Under the pieces are notes generated by a model. It ran no database searches, was not told the DNA's origin, and worked only from the letters and a program-made list of their open reading frames with translations. Position numbers and translations under genes: made by a program. Source: an uncultured Microbulbifer sp. (GTDB lineage Bacteria; Pseudomonadota; Gammaproteobacteria; Pseudomonadales; Cellvibrionaceae). Taken from it: a stretch of DNA of 64,000 nucleotides. Position 1 is the stretch's first letter. Each line of letters opens with the position of its first letter. The stretch lies in assembly GCF_947489355.1 (NCBI RefSeq), contig NZ_CANLDD010000017.1, forward strand, positions 1-64,000, given 5' to 3'. Shown here one piece after another: positions 57,977 through 64,000 of this stretch.

Positions 57977-58753
57977 ATGAGAGAAGAAGTATTGTGTAAT
58001 CCATTAGCAGATCTTCTAATCTGTGCCTGCTCCAGTGTATGGGATAGTGATTCTGAAGTGTTGGCGTCAGGTATCGGTTTAATTCAGCGCTTGGCTGCGT
58101 CGCTGGCAATGATAAAAAATCCAAATCTGATGATGACCGATTCTGAAGCCTTTATAGTTTCAGAGCCGGTGCCCGTTGGTCGGCGCAATGGCTATGAGCC
58201 CAAGCGAGAAACATGGATGGGTTTCTCAAGAATATTTGATAACGTCTGGAGTGGTAAACGACACGCTTTGGTCGGCCCCAGCCAGATAGATCAGTTTGGG
58301 CAAGCGAATATCTCGGCAATCGGAGACTATGAGCAACCGAAAGTGCAGATGCTGGGTATGCGTGGATTTCCAGGAAATTCTATCAGTCATGCCAATTCTT
58401 TTTTTGTACCATTACACAGCAAGCGTGTTTTTGTTAAAGGTGAAGTCGATACCGTCTGTTCGATTGGGTATAACCCCGCCCGATTGCCTAAAGGGTACTG
58501 TCTGAATGATATTGATATTCGTCGAATTGTAACAGATTTGTGTGTGATGGATTTTGAGCCTGAGTGCAAGAAAATGCGAATTGTAAGTTTGCATCCTGGT
58601 GTGACGATTGACGAGGTTCAAGACAATACGGGTTTTGATCTGATTAAACCTGAAGGTTTGAGGCAAACCCCTGAACCTGCATTAGAGCAATTGACATCCA
58701 TCAGTATATTAGATCCGGATAACCTGCGTATAAACGCTGTTAAAGCGAGGTAG
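57977..58753 (+). CDS. ipdB: IpdB-like CoA-transferase family subunit B (ring C hydrolase)
   Basis: 258 residues from ATG 57977, with AGGA seven bases upstream (the preceding GTG is too close to the site). Beta-subunit features: LASGIGLIQRLAASLAM, GPSQIDQFGQANISAIGDYE, GMRGFPGNSISHANSFFVP. With IpdA it forms the heteromeric C-ring hydrolase of HIP catabolism. It precedes a long enoyl-CoA hydratase gene by 5 bp. Confidence 0.87.
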   Translation: MREEVLCNPLADLLICACSSVWDSDSEVLASGIGLIQRLAASLAMIKNPNLMMTDSEAFIVSEPVPVGRRNGYEPKRETWMGFSRIFDNVWSGKRHALVGPSQIDQFGQANISAIGDYEQPKVQMLGMRGFPGNSISHANSFFVPLHSKRVFVKGEVDTVCSIGYNPARLPKGYCLNDIDIRRIVTDLCVMDFEPECKKMRIVSLHPGVTIDEVQDNTGFDLIKPEGLRQTPEPALEQLTSISILDPDNLRINAVKAR

Positions 58754-58758
58754 GTACT

Positions 58759-59694
58759 GTGAGTGATATGACCAAAATTAAGATAAGTGCGAATGAAACG
58801 GTGGGCCGTGTCACGACAGACATTTTCTATGAGGAAGAGCATCCTGTTCTGTATAAAGTTGACGGCCCCATCGCCTATCTTACTCTGAATCGAGTGAAAT
58901 ACCACAATAGCCAAAACTCGCAGATGCTTTATGCACTTGACGATAGTTTTTATAAAGCCTGTGATGACGACAATGTAAAAGTAATTGTTCTGCGTGCTAA
59001 TGGCAAGCACTTTTCGGCGGGTCATGATATTGGTTCGCCGGGCCGGGATTTTGATCAGGGACGTAATGATCGACGTTCAATGAACTACAATCATGACAAC
59101 AAGCCAGGTGCAGAAAAAGCCTACATCCGAGAGGCAGAAGTTTACCTGGAATTTTGTCGTCGCTGGCGCGGCGTGCCGAAACCCACTATCGCACAGGTGC
59201 ATAAAGGTTGTATTGCAGGTGGGCTAATGTTGGCCTGGGTATGCGACCTGATCATTGCATCGGATGATGCTTTTTTTCAAGATCCCGTTGTTCAAATGGG
59301 TTTTCCAGGCGTGGAGTATTTTGCGCATCCATTCGAACTGAATGTGCGACTGGCTAAAGAGTTTCTGTTATTAGGAGAACAGTGGAGTGCCGAACGTGTT
59401 CTTGCCGCTGGAATGATCAATAAAGTAGTTCCGCGTCAGCAGCTTGAAGCCACGGTTAAAAGCTGGGGTGAGAAAATCGCTACGCAACCGCGTCTGGCGT
59501 TGTCTCTCAGTAAAAAAGCCTGCAACCACATTGAAGAGCTGCAGGGCAAACGGACCGGGATTGACGCTGTTTACGCTATGCATCATTTTGCACATGCCAA
59601 CAACACGCTTGTAAAAGGGGATTACATTGCCGGTTTTGACAGCAAGAAGATGGCACAATCGAATAAGGTTGCAAACAGGGAGCGCGAGGAATAA
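58759..59694 (+). CDS. Long enoyl-CoA hydratase/isomerase
   Basis: 311 residues from GTG 58759; ordinary crotonases have about 260. The oxyanion motif HFSAGHDIGSPG (about 93) and VHKGCIAGGLMLAWVCDLIIA (about 153) are crotonase-like. The extra length comes from the N-terminus and an Asp/Asn/Arg-rich insertion (DFDQGRNDRRSMNYNHDN) at about residues 101-118. A more EchA20-like paralogue is two genes downstream, so this one may hydrate the propanoyl side chain of the HIP-CoA intermediate after IpdE action. That role is inference. Its TAA is immediately followed by the ATG of ipdC. Confidence 0.75.
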   Translation: MSDMTKIKISANETVGRVTTDIFYEEEHPVLYKVDGPIAYLTLNRVKYHNSQNSQMLYALDDSFYKACDDDNVKVIVLRANGKHFSAGHDIGSPGRDFDQGRNDRRSMNYNHDNKPGAEKAYIREAEVYLEFCRRWRGVPKPTIAQVHKGCIAGGLMLAWVCDLIIASDDAFFQDPVVQMGFPGVEYFAHPFELNVRLAKEFLLLGEQWSAERVLAAGMINKVVPRQQLEATVKSWGEKIATQPRLALSLSKKACNHIEELQGKRTGIDAVYAMHHFAHANNTLVKGDYIAGFDSKKMAQSNKVANREREE

Positions 59695-60762
59695 ATGCAT
59701 CCAGTACTTTCAACTTCGCTCACCCAGGCGCTTGGCTGTGATTACCCTGTCATTCAAACGGCGATGGGGTGGGTAGCGACCAGTCAACTGGTTATCGCGA
59801 GTGTTGAGGCCGGCGTGTTCGGCTTTCTTGCCGCTGCGGTTATGGACCCTGCTGAGTGCGAAGCTGAGATCCAAAAAATCAAGTCGGCCACATCTAAACC
59901 CTTTGGTGTGAATATCCATGGGTTTCAACCAGGCGTTGAGCGTATTGTGGATATGTGCATTGATCATGAGATTACTGCATTGTCTTATGGGCGTGGGCCA
60001 AACCCCAAAATTGTTAGTAAAGTTAAAAATGCGGGCTTGAAATGTGTTCCAACTATTGGTGCTGGCAAGCACGCTTCCAGGGCTGTGAATATGGGTGCGG
60101 ATATTGTTGTTTGCCAAGGGCAAGAGGGTGGCGGACATACGGGTGCAACACCAACCTGGTTATTGCTGACAGATGTTCTAGATCAGAACCTTGGCGTGCC
60201 AATTGTAGCATGCGGTGGGTTTAAGGATGGTCGCGGACTTGCAGCCGCTCTGGCTTTTGGCGCTGATGGGGTTGCCATGGGAACACGTTTTATGATGAGT
60301 GCTGATAGTCCAACGCCAGATGCGACTAAAGCGGAATACATTAAATCTGATGTGTCGAACATTCCTGTTTCCACTAAACTGGACGGTCTTCGACAACGAA
60401 TGATTCTCAACCACACATTAGATGAGCTGGAAAAATCATCGAGGTTCGGCATGCTGGTACGGGCTCTAAAAAATTCTTGGAAATTCAAGTCGCAGACTGG
60501 CATGTCAATAATCCAGACTCTTAAAACAGCTTGGGATATGGCAAGTAAAACCGACTTGACAATAGGCCAAACCTTGATGGCGGCTAATGCGCCTATGATC
60601 ATTCAAAGGGCAATGGTTGAGGGCAAACCAGAAGAGGGAGTGCTGCCCAGTGGCCAGATTGCTGGCCTTATCTACGACCTGCCGGATTGTGCTGAAATAG
60701 TGTCAAAAATTATAGCTGAGACTGAAACTAATTTAATGCGGTTCTCACGTACGGAGGTTTAA
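59695..60762 (+). CDS. ipdC: IpdC-like flavoenzyme (nitronate monooxygenase family)
   Basis: 355 residues. A TIM-barrel FMN protein: NIHGFQPGVERIVDMC, the phosphate-binding stretches GQEGGGHTGATPTW and VPIVACGGFKDGRGLAAALA, then GADGVAMGTRFMMS. Length and order match IpdC of actinobacterial HIP catabolism (reductive step on the C/D-ring CoA thioester) rather than true nitronate monooxygenases. The ATG abuts the preceding stop, and its TAA overlaps the next ATG (TAATG). Confidence 0.87.
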   Translation: MHPVLSTSLTQALGCDYPVIQTAMGWVATSQLVIASVEAGVFGFLAAAVMDPAECEAEIQKIKSATSKPFGVNIHGFQPGVERIVDMCIDHEITALSYGRGPNPKIVSKVKNAGLKCVPTIGAGKHASRAVNMGADIVVCQGQEGGGHTGATPTWLLLTDVLDQNLGVPIVACGGFKDGRGLAAALAFGADGVAMGTRFMMSADSPTPDATKAEYIKSDVSNIPVSTKLDGLRQRMILNHTLDELEKSSRFGMLVRALKNSWKFKSQTGMSIIQTLKTAWDMASKTDLTIGQTLMAANAPMIIQRAMVEGKPEEGVLPSGQIAGLIYDLPDCAEIVSKIIAETETNLMRFSRTEV

Positions 60763-61544
60763 TGCCTATTAAAACAGAAGTCATTAATGGTATTGCCGAA
60801 GTGATTTTTGATCACCCGCCAGTCAATGCCTTTGACAGTTCCTTGTGGAATACCATTCCAGAAATAATTACAGCACTGGGAAAGCGGCAGGATGTTAAAG
60901 TCTTGCTTATTCGTGCCGAAGGCAAGGGCTTCTGTGCGGGTGTCGATATTAAGGAACTCGCGGAGAATTCATCTGCTATTGTAGAAGTTAATAAAGGTAA
61001 TTTCGAAACCTTTAAGGCAATTCATCACTGCGAAGTACCGATTATATGCGCACCCCATGGATTTGTTATTGGTGGTGGTATTGGTATGTGTGGGGCTGCA
61101 GATATCATTATTGCCTCTGATGATTGTTTCTTTTCCCTGCCAGAAATAGATAGAGGTGCTATGGGTGGGGCTGCACATTTACAGCGTATATTGCCACTGC
61201 CTAAGGTCCGATCCGCCTTTTTTACCGGCGGCAAAATTTCAGCTACAGAAGCTTATCGTTTGGGTGGTATTGAAATGCTGGTTTCACGTGAAATCCTTGT
61301 CAGGGAGGCCCGTGCCTATGCAGAAGTCATCACCAGTAAATCCAGAGATGCCTTGCGGATTGCCAAGCAAGCGTTGAATGGTATTGAACCCTTTGACGTC
61401 GATGCGTGTTATCGTTGGGAGCAGGGTTTTACCTTAGAAATGTATATGCACAAAGATAGCCAAAGAGCACGAGATATTTTTGTCAAAAATGGCAAGTCGG
61501 CTGATTTTAAAAAGCTTAAAGCGGATCTTGGGCATGAATATTAA
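60762..61544 (+). CDS. echA20: EchA20-like hydrolase (ring D opening)
   Basis: 260 residues of the crotonase family. The stretches GFCAGVDIKELAEN (about 50), EVNKGNFETFKAIHHCEVPI, GFVIGGGIGMCGAADIIIAS and LPEIDRGAMGGAAHLQRILP follow mycobacterial EchA20, which hydrolyses ring D of the HIP-derived CoA thioester. It starts within the ipdC stop (TAATG) and overlaps the start of the acyl-CoA dehydrogenase gene by 11 bp. Confidence 0.87.
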   Translation: MPIKTEVINGIAEVIFDHPPVNAFDSSLWNTIPEIITALGKRQDVKVLLIRAEGKGFCAGVDIKELAENSSAIVEVNKGNFETFKAIHHCEVPIICAPHGFVIGGGIGMCGAADIIIASDDCFFSLPEIDRGAMGGAAHLQRILPLPKVRSAFFTGGKISATEAYRLGGIEMLVSREILVREARAYAEVITSKSRDALRIAKQALNGIEPFDVDACYRWEQGFTLEMYMHKDSQRARDIFVKNGKSADFKKLKADLGHEY

Positions 61545-62697
61545 TTATACGCCTCATCAGAAAAATTTCCGTGCCGAGGTACGAGAATGGTTGGCAGATC
61601 ATGTGCCCGGAGAACGCTTGCCAAGCTTTGATACAAAAGAGGGTTTTGAACGGCATAGAGAATGGGAAGCCACGCTGGCGTCCGGAAACTGGAGTAATGT
61701 TAATTGGCCCCTTGAGTATGGTGGTCGAGGTCTTGATCTTATTTCGTGGCTAATTTTCGAAGAAGAATATTATCGTGTGGATGCGCCGTTGCGTGTGAGT
61801 CAAAATGGTATCTTCCTGCTTGCACCAACCATTATGGAATATGGCTGTAATGAACAAAAAGCACGTTTTCTCCCACCCATGGCATCGGGAAAAGAAATTT
61901 GGGCGCAAGCCTGGTCTGAGCCGGGCGCGGGTTCTGACATGGCTGCCATCACAACCAAGGCTATTCGCGAAGGCGATCATTACCTGATAAGCGGCCAGAA
62001 AATCTGGGCTTCGCGCGCAGTGTTTGCCGACTGGTGCTTTGGTTTGTTTAGAACCGAAGAAGGCAGTGAGCGACACAAAGGGTTATCTATGATCCTCGTA
62101 CCACTCGACAGCCCTGGTTTGATCCGCCGCCCAATTGCACAATTGGATGGTGATACAGGGTTTGCCGAATTATTTTTTGATAAGGTGCGTGTGCCCGTTG
62201 AAAATCTGCTTGGTCCGGAGCATGGTGGCTGGAGCGTTGCGATGGTGACAGCAGGTTTTGAGCGTGGTTTATTATTGCGCTCTCCCGCGCGTTTTCAAGC
62301 AGCTTCAGCACGGTTGGTAAAGTTATATAAACAACATAAAGATCGTCTTTCTTCGGGGGTTGGAGAACAGGTTATACAGGCGTGGATGAATACGGAACGC
62401 TTTTGTGCTGCAACCTACCAGCTTGTTTCGCGGGTGCAGGCGGGTGCATTAATATCATCCGAAGCCAGTGCCAATAAGCTTTTTTGGTCAGAAATGGATC
62501 GACACCTGCATCGAACTGCCATGAGTATTATGGGCGCGCAAGCCGAACTGGAGCATGGCCTGGATGCGATAGATAATGGTCGTTGGCTCGGCGGATATAT
62601 ATTTTCTCTTGCCGGTCCGATTTACGCAGGGACTAATGAAATTCAGCGCAATATTTTAGCCGAGCGTGTACTCGGGTTGCCGAGAGTGGGAGTTTAA
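61534..62697 (+). CDS. IpdE1-like acyl-CoA dehydrogenase subunit
   Basis: 387 residues from ATG 61534. Typical ACAD motifs: WAQAWSEPGAGSDMAAITTK (FAD and substrate), YLISGQKIWASRA, and the C-terminal GTNEIQRNILAERVLG. The usual C-terminal catalytic Glu (as in YEG-type MCAD) is Ala here (YAGTNEIQ), but a Glu in helix G (VTAGFERGLLL) could serve as base, as in isovaleryl-CoA dehydrogenase. With the next gene it should form the alpha2-beta2 enzyme typical of steroid degraders, here IpdE1-IpdE2-like. Confidence 0.82.
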   Translation: MNINYTPHQKNFRAEVREWLADHVPGERLPSFDTKEGFERHREWEATLASGNWSNVNWPLEYGGRGLDLISWLIFEEEYYRVDAPLRVSQNGIFLLAPTIMEYGCNEQKARFLPPMASGKEIWAQAWSEPGAGSDMAAITTKAIREGDHYLISGQKIWASRAVFADWCFGLFRTEEGSERHKGLSMILVPLDSPGLIRRPIAQLDGDTGFAELFFDKVRVPVENLLGPEHGGWSVAMVTAGFERGLLLRSPARFQAASARLVKLYKQHKDRLSSGVGEQVIQAWMNTERFCAATYQLVSRVQAGALISSEASANKLFWSEMDRHLHRTAMSIMGAQAELEHGLDAIDNGRWLGGYIFSLAGPIYAGTNEIQRNILAERVLGLPRVGV

Positions 62698-62705
62698 GAA
62701 TAGCG

Positions 62706-63716
62706 ATGGATTTTCGTTACACACAGAATCAACAAGATCTCATTGAAGCAACCAAAAAGGTGCTAGAAGGTAAAAATACCTTGCAGCGCTTGCGAGACCT
62801 TGTAGGCGAAAGGAGAGCGGAAAACACTATCAAACAAACGAAGGACAACGGTGCCTCTGATATCTGGAACCAATTCGCTGATCTCGGATTGTTTGGCATA
62901 ATGGCCAACGAGACGGACGGTGGTTTGGAGCAGCCTCTTGTAGTTATGGCAGGGGTGGCCGAGGCCGCAGGCTATGTAGCTTTGCCAGAGCCTTTGGTCG
63001 AACTGGCTGGAATAGTGGTCCCGTTATTATCTCAAATGAATAACTTGGAGCATCTGATCCAAGTGCTTGAAGGCCGTTTATCGGTAGGTATTATCACACC
63101 ATTGCTACCCATAAATAATGCCACTGCCTACCATGATATGTTTATTGTTACCTCTAAATTCGGTGGTGAACTGATATTAAAAGAAGATCTGAATTTAGAA
63201 TCCAGACACTCGATTGACCCATTGCGAACCCTTGCCAAAACCGATAAACCAAGCTCTTTAAATACCCTTGCTGACTATCACGGAGCGGTACTCAGTGCAG
63301 CTCAATTGCTTGGTTTGGCCCAGCGCATGATTGACATGTCGTCTGAGTACGCTAAAAACAGATATCAATTTGGGCAGCCTATTGGGGCGTTTCAAGCCAT
63401 AAAACATCAGCTTGCCACAGCGTATATGCAGATTGAATTTACCCGACCAATCATTCAGCTAGCAGCTCTTCAAGGAGGAGTGGTGGTTCATAATGCCAAG
63501 CTTGCTGCGATAGATGCAGCCATGCTAGCGGCTGAAACGGCCATTCAGGTACATGGTGGCATGGGTTACACCTATGAAGTAGATTTACACCTTTTTATGA
63601 AACGTACCTGGGCGCTATGTGGTGAATGGGGTGACCGAAGTTATCATATGAAAAAATTGGAAGACTACTTGCTGAATGGTGAGCTGGAGATTGGTACGAT
63701 GCGAACGTTTATTTAG
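62706..63716 (+). CDS. IpdE2-like acyl-CoA dehydrogenase partner subunit
   Basis: 336 residues, shorter than normal ACADs. FAD-domain features remain (NRYQFGQPIGAFQAIKHQLA, AIQVHGGMGYTYEVDLHLFM), but the helix-G base position (GAVLSAAQLLGLAQ) has no Glu and the middle beta domain is reduced. That pattern fits the catalytically incomplete beta subunit of heterotetrameric steroid ACADs. It starts 8 bp after its partner and is followed by a thiolase gene 11 bp on. Confidence 0.8.
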   Translation: MDFRYTQNQQDLIEATKKVLEGKNTLQRLRDLVGERRAENTIKQTKDNGASDIWNQFADLGLFGIMANETDGGLEQPLVVMAGVAEAAGYVALPEPLVELAGIVVPLLSQMNNLEHLIQVLEGRLSVGIITPLLPINNATAYHDMFIVTSKFGGELILKEDLNLESRHSIDPLRTLAKTDKPSSLNTLADYHGAVLSAAQLLGLAQRMIDMSSEYAKNRYQFGQPIGAFQAIKHQLATAYMQIEFTRPIIQLAALQGGVVVHNAKLAAIDAAMLAAETAIQVHGGMGYTYEVDLHLFMKRTWALCGEWGDRSYHMKKLEDYLLNGELEIGTMRTFI

Positions 63717-63727
63717 GGAAATAAAAA

Positions 63728-64000
63728 ATGGCAGAAGCGTATATCGTTGATGCAATTCGAACACCAACGGGACGCCGTAAAGGTGGCTTAGCCGAGGTAC
63801 ATGGCGCTGATCTGGGTGCCCATGTTTTAAAAGGTCTGGTAGAACGCAATAGTATACCAGATGTTGAGTATGATGATATTATTTTTGGATGTGTCGATAC
63901 AGTTGGCCCACTGGCAGGTAATATTGCTCGAACCTGTTGGTTGGCAGCGGGGCTGAGTGATCAGGTTCCTGGCGTCACCATAGACCGTCAATGTGGTTCT
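63728..64000 (+). CDS. fadA6: FadA6-like acetyl-CoA acetyltransferase, start only
   Basis: The first 91 residues of a thiolase that continues past the window edge. MAEAYIVDAIRTPTGRRKGG, IIFGCVDTVGPLAGNIARTC and GVTIDRQCGS lead to the nucleophilic Cys (VDRQCGS motif). In HIP catabolism FadA6 carries out the late thiolysis after ring opening. Its position right after the ACAD pair supports this; FadA5-like roles are possible. Confidence 0.82.
   Translation, partial: MAEAYIVDAIRTPTGRRKGGLAEVHGADLGAHVLKGLVERNSIPDVEYDDIIFGCVDTVGPLAGNIARTCWLAAGLSDQVPGVTIDRQCGS

Overview
The window looks like the chromosome of a marine-type gammaproteobacterium, most plausibly a Cellvibrionales/Microbulbifer-like organism. 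This is inferred from the mix of RadA, FabV, a lambda P-like plus DnaT-like replication gene pair, NtrC-type regulation and abundant TonB/RND-style envelope genes; no rRNA or tRNA is present to fix the taxonomy. Two compositional zones are visible: about 2.3-40.3 kb is mostly GC-rich, while about 40.8-64 kb is clearly AT-richer and contains almost only catabolic genes.

Region by region. 0.1-2.3 kb is an insertion-sequence graveyard (broken IS5, an interrupted hypothetical gene, an internally deleted IS3). 2.3-22.6 kb is ordinary chromosome with small remnants: a Gdx/SugE exporter, a TonB-dependent receptor, an IS66 remnant, the replication P-like/DnaT-like pair, a CopA copper ATPase translationally coupled to a membrane cupredoxin, several small stress or hypothetical proteins, a diiron ODP-type protein, a pseudoazurin-like protein lacking the axial Met, RadA, an AraC regulator, an AbgT transporter and a glutamine amidotransferase. 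22.7-25.2 kb is a second mobile cluster (possible group II intron tail, broken IS1380, broken IS200/IS605). 25.2-33 kb is an NtrC/NtrY-like two-component pair plus a MacAB-like ABC export system, with a consensus sigma-54 promoter in front of the export operon. 33-40.3 kb holds SulP-Usp, a class V aminotransferase with a divergent Lrp regulator, a DUF2238 protein and FabV.

40.8-64 kb is a steroid-nucleus degradation cluster that continues past the right edge. It contains a KshA-like 9-alpha-hydroxylase oxygenase, the HsaA/HsaB hydroxylase, the extradiol dioxygenase HsaC, the hydrolase HsaD, HsaE-HsaF-HsaG for the C5 fragment, a FadD3-like HIP-CoA ligase, IpdA/IpdB, IpdC, EchA20, a paired IpdE1/IpdE2-like acyl-CoA dehydrogenase, a further long enoyl-CoA hydratase, short-chain dehydrogenases and the start of a FadA6-like thiolase. 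Together these would cleave rings A/B, release the C5 unit to pyruvate and propionyl/acetyl-CoA-type products, activate the remaining C/D-ring propanoate (HIP), and open rings D and C. No KstD, KshB or side-chain genes are visible here.

The most unusual features of this cluster are a flavin reductase (HsaB) fused to a MarR-like C-terminal domain, a tandem overlapping pair of Lrp/AsnC regulators where mycobacteria use TetR-type KstR2, an SDR with Ser in place of the catalytic Tyr, and insertion scars (truncated IS630, decayed CaiB-like gene, a 136-bp MITE-like repeat also found at 14.1 kb) that split the cluster into pieces.
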